A DNA stretch of 64,000 bases from Ceratopteris richardii (lineage: Eukaryota > Streptophyta > Polypodiopsida > Polypodiales > Pteridaceae): positions 45,630,556-45,694,555 of the forward strand of contig CM035437.1 of assembly GCA_020310875.1 (NCBI GenBank), given 5' to 3'. The notes beneath the pieces are model-generated. The model ran no database searches, was not told the origin of the DNA, and saw nothing but the letters and a program-made list of their open reading frames with translations. A program made the translations under genes and the position numbers. This document shows positions 22,418 through 33,711 of this stretch, piece by piece (position 1 is the first letter of the stretch; each line of letters opens with the position of its first letter).

Positions 22418-23669
22418 ATGGACCCACCCTTTGCATCAGATGAAGAATACTTCTATGAGGTAGAAGTTCACCCTCAGAGACATGAAGAGCTCACAAATGA
22501 TGTGAGATTAACCACACAAGTGACTGCCAAGAGTGAAGGCAAGAAGAGGAAGAAGAGAGAAGTCACACGAGAAGAGGAAGAATCATTGTTTGAGGTCCTT
22601 GACAATTTCAAGAAGTATGAGATAGATGACAGGAGAGTCATGATAAGAATGCCTAAACGTGAGGCACAATCAGGAGAGGCCTATGATAACAAAGAAACCA
22701 CCAAGAAAATAGTGGTAGCCATAGAAGGAGGAGAAGAAAGATGCACTTACATAGGACATGACCTGACGGAAGAAGAAGAGCAAGAGTTGGTAGCTCTGCT
22801 AAGAGAATACAGAGATGTATTTGCATGGAGCTATAAGGACTTGAAATGTGTTGACCCAAACATATGCTCACACACAATTCCCATGACCTCATATGCGACA
22901 CCCTCTAAGCAAAAGCCATACACATATAACGATAATTATGTTGCTAAGATCAAAGAGGAAATAGATGGACTGGTAGAAGCTGGATTCATCTATGAAATTG
23001 AGCACACTGAGTGGGTATCCCCCATTGTAGTGGTGCCCAAAAAGAATGGGAAGTTATGTGTATGCATCAACTTGAAGAAGGTTAATGCAGCCACCATTAG
23101 AGACAATTATTCACTTCCCATCACTGAGCATCTACTAGAGAGAGTAGCAGGCAAGGAAGTGTACAACTTCCTTGATGGATTTTCGGGCTACAATCAAGTA
23201 GCCATAGCTCCAGAAGATCAGCATAAGATGGCTTTTGCCATCATATTTGCTTTTCGAGTAATGCCATTTAGACTTACCAATGCACCCGCTACATTTCAGA
23301 GGCTGATGTGCCACGTGTTTAAAGAGTTCTTAAGGAAGAATTTAGAGGTCTATGTTGACGATCTTTGTGCTCGTTCCAACATTAGACAAACACATATACC
23401 TGAACTCAGGCAAATCTTTGACAAATGTAGAGAATATCAAGTCTGCTTGAACCTAGAAAAATGTGTTTTCATGGTTAGGCAAGGCAAGATTCTAGGACAC
23501 ATAGTGTCAAAGAATTGAATATCCACTGATGAAGAGAAAGTGAGAGCCATTGCAGAACTACCTAGGCCAAAGAATGTCAAGGAAGTACAAGCTTTCATGG
23601 GGCATTGTGGTTATTACCGACGCTTTATACACATGTATGCCATCATTGCAAAGCCTTTGTACGAACTTT
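22418..23669 (+). pseudogene. Gypsy-1 reverse transcriptase (broken, RNase H missing)
   Basis: RT copies the element RNA. Motifs are in order: GFIYEIEHTEWVSPIVVVPK, KVNAATIRDNYSLP, FLDGFSGYNQVAI, RVMPFRLTNAPATFQRLM and the catalytic VYVDDL near 23350-23367. Compared with the Gypsy-1b copy it lacks the EWG residues in AFAI-EWG-IFAF. TGA at 23516-23518 breaks the end of the thumb (KILGHIVSKN), and the frame then continues to FMGHCGYYRRF and ends about 23669, where the rest of RT, all of RNase H and most of integrase are deleted. The start of the polymerase frame at 22418 follows an acidic linker. Confidence 0.9.
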
Positions 23670-24735
23670 TGACTAATTTTGTGTGCCCCTTATCACCCAC
23701 AAGCTAATGGCCAAGCCGAGAGCACAAATAAGATTCTATGCAATGTGCTCACCAAATCAGTGAATAATAAATGCTCTGATTGGGACAAACACCTACACCA
23801 TGCTGTTTGGGCATACCGAGTTGCCTATAGTAGCACAAGAGCAAAATTGGACAGGCCATGACCTTTCCTCTAGAATCTTTGACCTTGAGCGATTAGGAGA
23901 AACAAGACTGAGGGCAGCCGTAGGGATATATGCAACTAAGAAATGATAGAAGGCATACTTTGATGCCCATGTGAAGGATAAGGGCTTGAAAGCAGGAGAC
24001 CTAGTTTTAGTCTACACGTTGAAGCAACATGCGAGAAAATTAGAGAAGCGTGGTTATGGACCTATGATCATCAATAGGATTTCAACTAGTGGAGCAGTAC
24101 AACCAGCCACTTTAGAAGGCGATATTCTCCCTAGTTACATAAGCGGATGCAGAGTCAAGTTATATCAAGAACCCCTGTCTGAAGATATGCTAAATCGACT
24201 CAACACTGCCAAGAAATGCAAGGAAGAAGAAAAACGAATTCGAGAAGAGGCACAGGCAGAAGCTTTGGAACGAATCCGAAGGATGAAGTTGAGAAGACAG
24301 GGTAGAGATCAACCTAGGACAGATGACTATGTGTACCCAGGATATCATATGGCTATGTGTGAAGTTTCAGGTATTAGCTCTCATAGAATAATTGATCGAC
24401 GTCCTTTTGTAACCTTAGAAATAGGACAAGGAAAGAGTGCAAGGACTGTAAGGGCCTTGATTGACTCAGGTGCAACCACTAGTGCTATTAAATTTTCTTA
24501 TTGTCAAAAGTTGAAATTAAATGTCAATCCTATAGAAGCATATCTCATAGGATTGGGAGGCGTGGAGACCTCTTGCATGGGCGAGGTGGAACTTCCCCTC
24601 TACATTCAAGATGTTTTACTGACAGTGAAAGTACTAGTGTGTCAAGATGAAGATCTCACTGAGCCTCTCGTCTTGGGTCAAGACTGGATCTATGATCATG
24701 CAGTCAACCTAAACCTAAGGAGTGGACTTCTTTAG
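23670..24735 (+). pseudogene. Gypsy-1 integrase remnant and second retropepsin-like domain
   Basis: A fragment of the integrase core (YHPQANGQAESTNKIL, holding the catalytic Glu) lies at 23685-23735, and a second junction occurs near 23830. The integrase C-terminus follows (KRGYGPMIINRISTSGAV, 24046-24096). After an Arg/Glu-rich helix (24210-24300) comes a retropepsin-like domain: LIDSGATTS with Asp at 24463-24465, GLGGVE near 24553 and LVLGQDWIY near 24670-24697. It aligns throughout with Gypsy-2 12200-12530. Having protease 1 upstream of RT and this second domain downstream of integrase in the same element is unusual. Confidence 0.85.
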
Positions 24736-25480
24736 GTATGGGTAAATCAGAGTCGAATTAAAGTTGAGTTAGACAATGGAGCACTCAAGGAACTAAGAAA
24801 GGCACACACTCCTGGTCCTTCCAGGAGTACACATGAAGATGACCATGCTATTCTTGTCCAAAACTATGTGGAGGGATGATTATCTCAACAAAGAAGTCAA
24901 GGATACGATGGAACTCCCTTCTTTTCCAAAGGCCATTGAGATGCAGCAACCAGAGGCAGATAAAATGCAGAAGAAGCAGACTACCTATGCTCGAAGCCAA
25001 AACAAAGTACGAAGCAAGGTGTCCCAACCACCAAAACAAATGTGGGTGTGGAAAGGTGACCATCCTATTGCGGTCGAGCCACAACAACTGGCTCACTGCC
25101 TATTAGTGATCGATGACACGGCACTAATAAGAAGTCTTCCAAAAATTCTTCTCTGAAAGTGAGGTCTATCTGGGTACCCAAGAAGTCGATGAAGGCTGGC
25201 CCACAATCAAGACAAATTTGGGTGCCTAAGGCTTGCTTGCGGGCTCAAATAGCTACACAACGACCACACCCTATACAACATGGTTCACTCACTCAAACAA
25301 CTGATACCCACTCTTATACATCACGCACAAACACATATTCACCCATGAGCACGAGTAGAATCACTTGTAAATGGGTCCCTAGAAAGCCTCATTTCCAAGT
25401 AGAAACTCTCACAAAACCCTCGAGAGTCTCCACAGAACCAAATTCGAAAGCCATCTAGTGTGTTTGGCTGCCCAAAGCTT
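24736..25480 (+). pseudogene. Gypsy-1 W-x-P-K motif region
   Basis: No enzyme domain was recognised. In a single frame W-V-P-K occurs at 25171 and 25219, W-V-P-R at 25372 and W-L-P-K at 25465, with a related MWVWKG near 25038. Intervening sequence is Gln/Lys/Pro-rich and poorly conserved with Gypsy-2, where three such motifs occur at 13001, 13049 and 13295. Preservation of the motif in one frame in both families argues that it is part of the pol C-terminal extension. Stops interrupt it (for example TAG at 24733 and 25456). Confidence 0.6.
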
Positions 25481-25741
25481 GTAATAAACCCCCCGACCCC
25501 CACTTGTAAATTCACCCCACCTACTAATTGCATCATTCTCACACTGCATCTTTCCATTTAGCTCTTAGGACAAATCATCCACTAACTACATCCACAATCA
25601 CCAAGCACTCACTGACTAACTAACTTATCACTAAAAACTCATGTTAATGTTGTAACGGGGACACATGACCACATGGTGTCCATTTGCAATGTTAACATTC
25701 AATTGTATATTCTCACAAACCCAGTGACCAGTCCCGTCAAT
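25481..25741 (+). other. Gypsy-1 spacer between pol and ORF3
   Basis: Noncoding by eye. CATCTTTCCATTTAGCTCTTAG ending near 25569 could be a splice acceptor, in the same relative place as the stronger candidate in Gypsy-2, but no branch site stands out. The remainder is rich in CTAAC/ACTAAC repeats. Confidence 0.35.
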
Positions 25742-28700
25742 ATGGTTGAAGCTGCAGGAACTAGCTCCCAGGCAGGCAGCAGCCCTTAGATTGTGGACAT
25801 TGAAAGTCTCCCCATTGGAGAGGAGTTGAAGGAAAGATCACTGGCATTGAGAGCATTACATGCCATACCTGTTCAAAATCCTCCCCAGGGGCACACATCA
25901 CCAGTAAGCAAAAACTCCCATTGGTTCAGTGATGTGGCAGGACCTCTTGGAGAAGGCACTTACTTGTGGGAGGCAGAAATAGAGTTCAACGGACGCTGGG
26001 GCAGGTATCACTTCTTTACCAGAGAATTTGAGAGGCTTCAAAATAATGAAGGCTTGAAACCAATATGGAAGAAGGCAGGACTATATGATTAATTCAAAGC
26101 CCAGTTACCGAAGCTGGACTTTCTGAGGTGTTCATACTTGATTAGCACCCTCACTCCCAATAAAGAGAAAAAGGGATACAACACCTTTGTCCTACCATCT
26201 CTTACATGAGGTAATGAACTGAAGCGCTTCAAATTGACAAACAATTTGGTAAGGGAAGCTCTCGATATGAAAGGTATGCATATCCCCATAGAGAAAGAGA
26301 CAATGGTCCCAAACAACATGAAGAACAGGAACCTGACTAAACTGAAGCACATGGGGGCAGTGACACCAACTATTGCTATTCAGCTTCGAATGTGCTTGCA
26401 ACATTTCGTGTTCCCTGCTCAAGAGAGATTCACGATGCCACCCAAGAAGATATGGTTCAGTTTATACTTAGCAGACGCCTTCAATTTGACAATCAACATG
26501 CCTCATTGGATTATTGACCAAATACACTTGGCACATCAACGGTGGTATAAGAAGCAAAAGTCAGTACTTTATGGATGTTGTGCTCTCACAAGGATTGTTT
26601 ACCGATGCTTGGCATATGATGTGCCAATTCAAAGGGCACTTGTTTGGACCAAGGTGCAAGAATTTCAACAAAGACTATTAGCCGTAGGGCCTCCATCCAA
26701 GAAAATGAGGGGAGCAGTTCAGATGCCCTATGCACAGGCCCGCGGTGCTACACTGACACCAGAGACAACTCCACGACTTCCAAGGCGCGTGCAACCCTTT
26801 ACCATCAGACTACCGAGGAACAATAAAGAAGGGCCAAATGTGGTGTTTCCACCTATACCCACCGACTTCGAGCTCCCTCATGGATTTACACTAGAAGATC
26901 TAACTAATGAGGAGGTAGCAAGAATAATTAATGCTACTAATTTGGAAGTTGAGGTAGAGCAAGCAAGCAGACAACAAACTGTCATGGACCAACCCCATCC
27001 AAGTCAACCAGACGTAGTCGAAGTAGATGAAGATGAAGAGGAGACTGCAGAAGAGGATTAAGAGGATGAACCAGAAGGACTATCCGACAAAGAAGAGCAT
27101 GAATATGAGCAAGAAGTTGTACCGGAACTTGAAGGTTCCCCTGCTTATACGAAGCAATTGAAAAGACTGTATGATACCATCAACCGAGTTCAAGAACAAC
27201 ACAAACTATCCCTGGCAGCAGGAAAGGCCCTAATGAACCAGATCTTAGAAGATGAAGGTGTGGACGAGCAATACAGGGCAACCCTTGACATGATTGCTGA
27301 TGCATTGGGGATACCTAAGACAGTGCATACCGCTCTCGCACACGCGTGAAGATCGGAGCGAAGATACGGCAGACGTCCCCCACACTGAGGAAGTCCATAC
27401 CTCAAGCGCACCCCCGTCACCCCCTTTACCACCCTCCCCTCCAAGTCCACCACCTTCACCTCCCACTACCAGTGTCATCACCACTATCACAGCCTCAGAG
27501 TCCACTTCCCATACCGAAGCACAGAATGTGAGTCAGCCCTCACAATCCGCACAACCTATCACCACCCCTATTGTAAATACTACCATTGACACTGTAATTC
27601 TAACTGTAGCCACTGAAAACCCCATTCCAACGATCACACTTCCTGGCGGTTCATATTAACAACTGCACACACCACTTTACACCTTCACAACCGTCACCAC
27701 ACTGACAATTCCCATGTTCACAATCACTCCCACAACTGCATCCACATATGACTTCATGGAAATATCACCCACTTCTGCACCTCTCCCTCCCCCCGTATTT
27801 CCACCATCTCCCATTCCCCCACCACCCACTTCACCCTTCTCAAGCACAGCATACACACTCCCATTCCCTTTTCCCTACACTCCTGCATTCAACACCTTCC
27901 CAGCATCTACTCTTGTTAATAATGTATTTAATACGTTGTACCAGTGTATGTCTCAATTACAACAACATTACCAGCACCTAGATGCTCAGCATACTAGCCT
28001 GTTCAGAAACCATGAAACGCTACAAGAAAGATTCATTAATTTAGAGAAGGAAAAGCGGCTACTACAACAGTAGACAAGCACAACATGATAAGTTAGTAGC
28101 CAATCCACCTCAGCCAGATACTAAAGAAAAACAACAACTCCATGATATGTTACACGCCCAGATAACCGACAATCTCAAGCTTCGACGAAACCTCACCTTA
28201 CTACAAAAGCACATGTCCGCAGCACTCAAAGAAAATAAACGACTACAGAAAGAGAACGAAGAAAACCTGGAAGCAGCAATGGAGGGTTCACCGCAGGAAA
28301 TCGACCCAGAGAATTTCAAGGCCATCCCATCTGAAAATATGCAAATCGTATTGGAAACGCACGCTGATCTCCTGGAAGCCCATGCAGCCTTAGAAAGAGA
28401 GCGGGATGACCTACTAAAGCAACTAGCAGCTCAACAAGAGTCACCAAAAGAAGTCATAGCCGCCGTAGACACATTTGAAGAAGTCGTAGAGCTCAGAGCA
28501 CAACTTGCAGAACTACAAAATAAAGTTCTTCAATACGAGCGTCAACCCTCTCCCCTCGTAGTGCCAGAACCTGAGGACTTAGTTCCCATTGAAGTTGAGG
28601 AAACTTTTGAAGAACCATACGTACCCATGCCTACACTAGGGGGTAAGCAAATAGAGGAAGAAATGGACACAATTGAGATCGAAGCTCCTGAATGGATGCA

Positions 28701-29555
28701 AAAGTTAGACAAGGTTGGTGCAACCCATGATGAGAGAGTTGGAGTAGAGATACAGTCTATGTCCCGATTGGAAGAAGTCGTCATCAAATCGGATTACTTC
28801 AGAAACCTCTCCCATCATCGGTTGATTGGCACGTCCAATGATTTGTATGTCCCATTCTGCGTATTAATGGTAGATTATAATGCTGAGATCAAGCAGCGAA
28901 CGGCAAAAGAACCAACCTCACCACACAATTTTCACCCGATGACATCCCTGCAAGTGCCACGCATGGGAATATATTTCAACCTACTTGGAGGATACGCCTA
29001 CTTGAAACATACCCCGAGATGGTACGCACTTGGAATAATATGCCTTTATACATCAAGTATAACCCATGGTACTGTCCTGTTTTTCGACGTCGATCATGGC
29101 CCGAGTATACCAAAACAGTGCTAACAGTCAAAGGATGTGAAAAGTGGCTAAATTATGTATACTTGGCACCACCTAGAGGCCAACACACCGTAGGATACAT
29201 GCTTTTGACCATTCGAGATTGGGGAGTCAGACTCAAGAATGTACCAGATGTCATGGCACAAATGTGCCTCAAAATCTTTGAGCTAATGTTGGTTACATTC
29301 AGGACCTTTAAGAATGTCAAAGAACCTCACCTTTCGGCTCTCGGATTCAGTGAAGGAAATCAAGAACTTTTCTATGATATGAGCACGACACCATCCATTA
29401 ACATCGTATATGCGTGGCATGCTCGTATAAAGTATCTACCAGCCTTCTTCAAACAAACATTTGAAGAAATGTTTATCACAGGGTTCTGGGAATATCATTC
29501 AGAGATATTCATTCCCAAACCATCTCATCTATTACAGTTATTTGCTGTGGAATAG
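25742..29555 (+). pseudogene. Gypsy-1 ORF3, env-position protein of unknown function (broken)
   Basis: The start ATGGTTGAAGCTGC (25742) is followed by TAG at 25787. Domain 1 (25793-26650) shares with Gypsy-2 ORF3 the HWF start, a central LVREALDMKGM/VREALDM-like region and a closing hydrophobic helix (YGCCALTRIVYRCLAY). Then come an acidic tail (27000-27060), a Pro/Ser/Thr-rich linker (27390-27880), a coiled coil (27950-28560), and the conserved C-terminal domain (28780-29510) with FKQTFEEMFITGFWEYHSEIF, matching AFFTGFFEIDSEIF in Gypsy-2. Breaks: stops at 26090 and 26207, TAA 27059-27061, frameshifts near 27345, 28075 and 29010, and TAG 29553-29555. The linker here is longer and more Pro-rich than in Gypsy-2. 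Confidence 0.78.
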
Positions 29556-29737
29556 GCTCTACATTTAGAGAAGCACGTATGCCACATCCGGAAGTTCTCG
29601 GACCAGTAGACTGGGATGCCCTACTCACCGATTTGGCAAAAGGACTAAGATTATCAGAGCACCACTTGGCCACAGATGTCGTGAATTACTACATCCAACG
29701 GTCCACTCAACAAGGGTCTTTCAGAGACGACAGACGC

Positions 29738-29751
29738 GAGAGAGAGGGGAG
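29738..29751 (+). other. Gypsy-1 polypurine tract
   Basis: GAGAGAGAGGGGAG directly precedes the 3' LTR start at 29752. Confidence 0.85.
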
Positions 29752-30472
29752 TGTTGGCAGTGGTCAGGGCGGTCAAGGACTTACAAGACAAGGGATCCAA
29801 CATGAAGGGCCAAGCAGGCAACGCAGTCAAAGAAGATCTGGCAAGTAGGCCATCATTTTTCATGAAGATGAAGGTCAATGACAAATCACAGGAGCACATC
29901 AAAGAGGTGGACACACAAGAAGAAAGAGCAAGTAGGGAGCTCCAGGAAGTGTATGTCAAATTGTTAGAAGAAATCCCCACAAAAATAGTGATTTTCATCA
30001 CTAAAAGCCATTGTAAATACCATTTCATATTGTTGTAGCTCCATTTTGTGAAAGCCAAGGAGTCCTTGAGCTTGAGGAACTTTAGAAGTACCTACCTATC
30101 ATTAATTTTCACATTTTTTAGACTCCGTTTGAGCCCCCAAATAGGCCCTAGAACCTAATTTTTAACTAGGCCGGACACTAGGTCTGGACAGGGCCAAAAG
30201 CTAGTAAAAAACTATAAATAGAGCTAGAGAGCTCATTTTTGAGGTTAGCTTGTTGTAGAATTGAACTTGTAAGATCACTTTTGAGTAATCTAAAGAACTC
30301 CATTGCTTCTCTCTCTTTGTCTTACCTTGTGAGCTTGTGTGTGTGTATGTGTGTGCAGGTTAGTGTGCTTCTCACTCACGCACTTGTGCCATCACTTGTT
30401 CGAGGTCTTCATACCATCCTCACGTCTTCCCGAATTGACATTAAAGGAGGTGCTACTCATCACTGAGCTATA
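29752..30472 (+). repeat. Gypsy-1 3' LTR (721 bp)
   Basis: Starts TGTTGGCAGTGG, ends CTGAGCTATA (expected CA end mutated; Gypsy-1b LTRs end in GCTACA). TATA box at 30211-30223. It is followed by GTGAG and the resumed Copia-1 RT. Confidence 0.93.
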
Positions 30473-30477
30473 GTGAG
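30473..30477. repeat. Target site duplication GTGAG, right copy (Gypsy-1)
   Basis: Matches 2475-2479. Confidence 0.93.
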
Positions 30478-31650
30478 TTACAGGAAGAAGTATATATGGA
30501 CCAACCACAAGGATATGAAGATTCAAAGCATCTAGAATATTTTTGCAGGTTGCAAAAGGCTTTGTATGGGTTGAAGCAAGCCCCTCATGCATGGCATGCA
30601 AGGATTGCTGATTGCTTAACCAGCATTGGGTTTTTCATGTGTGATGCAGATAACTCACTATATGCAAGGAAGGTTGATGATGGCATCATTATTGTGGCTA
30701 TTTATGTTGATGACCTGATTGTAGATGGTGATAATGAAGGAAGCATCAAAGAGGTAAAGCAACTTCTTATGCAAGAATTTGACATGAAAGATCTTGGTGT
30801 GCTACACTATTTCTTGGGCATTGAGTTTATACATACAGAAACAAGTATATGGATGTCGCAAAGGCAATATGCCTTGAATATGCTACAAAAGTATGGTATG
30901 GCTGATTGTAAGCCAATTTCTATGCCATTAGATCAGAATTTGAAGTTGGATACTACATCAGGTGAAGCATTGGAAAATGCTACTATGTATAGAAAAATTA
31001 TGGGAAGTCTTATATATCTCACAATTACAAGGCTTGATCTAAGTTATACTGTTGGACTTGAAAGTCAGTTTATGTAGGTTCTCAGGAAGCCACATTTGGA
31101 TGCTTTGAGGTGCACTCTACGTTATGTGAGTGCTACTTTGGATTATGTATTATTTTATGAGGTTGGTGTAGATTTGCAGGTTTATGGATACATCGATGCA
31201 GATTGGGCTGGTAGCATTCCAGATAGAAGATCTACTAGTGGTTTTCTATTCTCACTTGGGAGTGCAACTGTTACATGGAGCAATAAGAAGCAACCCACTG
31301 TTGCTTTGTCGAGTAGAGAGGCTGAGTGTAGAGGTGCTGCAATGGCAACATGTGAGGCATCATGGCTAGAAATGCTACTTGTAGATTTAGGTGTGGAAGT
31401 GGGAAAGCCTATCACTATTTGTTATGATAATCTTAGCAGCATACAGCTAGCACGGAATCCTGTTTTCCATGCTAGAACAAAGCATATCGAGGTACATTAT
31501 CACTTCATTAGAGAGAAGGTACTAGCAGGTGATACTGATCTTGTCTATGTGAGAACAGATGAGCAAGTTGCTGATATTTTCACCAAAGCACTTGGAGCTG
31601 AGAAGTTGAAGAAGTGCGGGAGATGCTTGGATTACATGATATGGCATTGA
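30478..31650 (+). pseudogene. Copia-1 reverse transcriptase (rest) and RNase H
   Basis: Continues directly from 2474 with LQEEVYMDQPQGYED. Motifs: CRLQKALYGLKQAPHAW, the catalytic YVDDL near 30705, HYFLGIEF, MSQRQYALNML. One TAG at 31074-31076 splits the frame. RNase H follows: DADWAGSIPDRRSTSG, SNKKQPTVALSSREAE, ARTKHIEVHYHF, DIFTKAL, ending at TGA 31648-31650. All expected copia blocks are present and the frame is better preserved than the integrase half. Confidence 0.92.
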
Positions 31651-31663
31651 GCTTGAGGGGGAG

Positions 31664-32050
31664 TGTTGAGATATCAATCTCAACATGTGATGATCTATGA
31701 TGACATGTACCCGTTTTTTGTTTCTCTTACATGTATAGTGGTCATTCCTGTATATTTCAGGGATACTTCATTGAGCTTTATTAGATTTATCTATCGAGAG
31801 TGATGGCACATTTATTTCTTGCCAGCTCACTCATTCGCGTACATTAGGTTTTTCCTTATGTACTGATCTTTATATATTGCACTTGTCATATTCTTTTTTT
31901 TTAGGTCATTCTTGTACATTCCTTTTTATGTAATAGAAGAAGAAGAAGAAGAATAAGATCATTCTTCCTTTCCTCAATCTATGTGTGTGCTTCTCCTTGA
32001 GAGTGAGAGTGTGTGTGTGAGCTCTCTTCCTTATCTCCTTCCTCATGACA
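31664..32050 (+). repeat. Copia-1 3' LTR (387 bp)
   Basis: The purine tract GCTTGAGGGGGAG (31651-31663) is followed by TGTTGAGATATC; the end is CCTCATGACA at 32050. A TATA-like TTTATATATTGC is at 31869-31880 and an (AGA)n run at 31936-31954. The next bases resume a different copia reading frame. The 5' LTR and left duplication are outside the window, so the end is placed by sequence form only. Confidence 0.75.
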
Positions 32051-32257
32051 TGGTACATTAACAAGGATTGACATATGTTATGGAGTAAGTGTTCTGAGTC
32101 AATTCATGCATAAACCTAGAGCACCTCACTTGGAAGCAGGTAAAAGAATTTTGAAGTATCTCAAAGGAACTCAAAATCAAGATCTTTCTTCCCATACACA
32201 TCAGATTTGGATATAAAGTTATACTCAGATGTAGATTGGGCAGGTTGTAAGGATGAC
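32051..32257 (+). pseudogene. Copia-0 fragment: RT/RNase H junction of an older copia element
   Basis: GTLTRIDICYG, SVLSQFMHKPRAPHLEAGK and RILKYLKGT are read from 32052, then after a frameshift LYSDVDWAGCKDD to 32257. This is the conserved stretch between copia RT and RNase H. It appears to be the element into which Copia-1 inserted; Gypsy-2b interrupts it again at 32258. Confidence 0.8.
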
Positions 32258-33148
32258 TGTGTACCTAAGGACAACCCTAGGGACTTGTGGAGAAAGAGAC
32301 TATACCTCGATCCCCCCTCAAGTGCATATAGTGGGGATTCACGCTTTATTTATCAATCCGAGGAGTATCAAAACCTAGCTGAGTATATGAAGACATGCTT
32401 TCAAGTGACATTCAATGCAAATGAGCTTCCCAAAGAGTGCAAACAAGGCTAAGACTATTCCAAACAAGCTTCAACTGTCAGTTATGGTGTTACGATACTT
32501 GGAGCAGTAGCCAACAGTAAATTGAGCTTTTCTATCAGCTCCAAACTCCAAATATAGGCAATAGCATATGTATTTCGAAGCTCTCGCAAGGACGCATCCA
32601 ATGAAGGTACTTTCACTCACTTCTGATGCTCTTACTTCAAGTTATGAGCAAAATACTGAGTCGTGGGAATGACCTTCCTACACTTCAGCACTTCCTACAC
32701 TTCACACACACCTTAACCACAAGAAACAAACACTTTCATGGATAGAGAACACTTCTTAACACTCTTTTCAAGCAACACACATGCATACAAGCTCACAAAG
32801 AAGAAGATACAGAGAGGAGAAGACACAAATTCAAAATTCTATGCTCTTGATTCTCACAATGGAAAAAGATCTCTACAAAGAGTCACAATTTGACTTATAT
32901 ACATGTGCCCTAAAAATGGTCCTTTCACACAAGAGACCGGCACTTTATTCACTAAAAGGTTAATTTCCTACTAATTTACATGGGTAAGCTACTAATCTCC
33001 AAGGGTATGCATCTAGAGGACGACTCTAGTGCATTTACAACGGAAAATATGTTACAAGATGGTTATGATACAAAAATAAAGTGTCCAAATCAGAAAAATT
33101 TTGGGTCCCTTCTTTTTCTCTGCCTTTTCTTTTCTTAGCTCTGCAACA
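32258..33148 (-). repeat. Gypsy-2b 3' LTR (891 bp)
   Basis: Plus-strand TGTGTACCTAAG at 32258 and GCTCTGCAACA ending at 33148 are the reverse complement of the Gypsy-2 LTR ends; length is identical at 891 bp. The purine tract lies at 33149-33165. Confidence 0.93.
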
Positions 33149-33165
33149 CTCTCCCCCTCTTTGTC

Positions 33166-33711
33166 TCTGTCATCCCTTGACATGCTTTACTTCTTGTCTT
33201 CAGCTTGTTTAAGAGGTCTGAATACACGCACCCAGCGGTCGAAGCGGCAACAAGGACTGTCAAACAATTGGTTATCTTATCTGAGGTATGTCCTTTGCTT
33301 TTGTTTGCCCCTTGGTATTCCTTATATCACATATCTGGGTTGCTGTATTTAGTTGGGCTGCCACGCACGCCACCAGTGACTAGGAATGTGTTGTTCTTAG
33401 TCACTCTCTTCAACTTTTCAGCCTCTACCTCTTTCTAACTTTTGGTCTTCTGATTTGTCTTTGTCTTCACATATCTGACCTGTTGTATTGCTATGAGCCT
33501 ATTTACTTTGTTGACAACGCACGCTATCAGTGGGAGGATTATTACCTGCCAAGTATTGTCTTGCACTTCTTCATGGATACTTCCTGGCCTTGGTTCCTTC
33601 TTCCCACCTACGTGCTTTTCCTTGATGTGTGCCCTTGTGGGGCTCTGTGCAGAGATGGGTGTTGCGCCCCTACGGGGCTTCTTGCAGAGATATATCTTCA
33701 CATGTGATCTT
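33166..33711 (-). other. Gypsy-2b 3' untranslated region
   Basis: Collinear with 17281-17780. The palindrome group with CTCTGTGCAGAG and GCCCCTACGGGGC lies at 33630-33690. No gene was recognised. Confidence 0.6.

Larger units (their letters stand above)
2480..30472 (+). mobile_element. Gypsy-1: large Ty3/gypsy (Tat/Athila-like) element carrying Gypsy-2
   Basis: Its LTRs begin TGTTGGCAGTGGTCAGGG at 2480 and 29752, and it is flanked by GTGAG. Without the nested Gypsy-2 and one CATGC copy it is about 14.3 kb. The order is LTR, CG-rich tandem array, leader, gag, protease 1, RT, (RNase H and most of integrase deleted), integrase end, protease-like domain 2, W-x-P-K region, ORF3, purine tract, LTR. 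PR1-RT-IN order makes it Ty3/gypsy; the LGRPF protease ending and the env-position ORF suggest the Tat/Athila side of the family. It is non-functional (many stops, frameshifts, internal deletions). Confidence 0.93.
1..32050 (+). mobile_element. Copia-1: Ty1/copia element, 5' end outside window, split by Gypsy-1
   Basis: The order zinc knuckle, aspartic protease, integrase, RT, RNase H is the copia order. The coding region runs 1-2474, stops at the Gypsy-1 insertion and resumes at 30478, ending near 31650; a purine tract and 3' LTR follow. Its own sequence inside the window is about 4 kb; the rest of the interval is inserted DNA. The 5' LTR and start of gag lie left of position 1. It is a pseudogene: several stops and frameshifts, and two integrase catalytic residues replaced. 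It seems to be inserted in an older copia fragment (Copia-0) that begins just after its 3' LTR. Confidence 0.9.
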
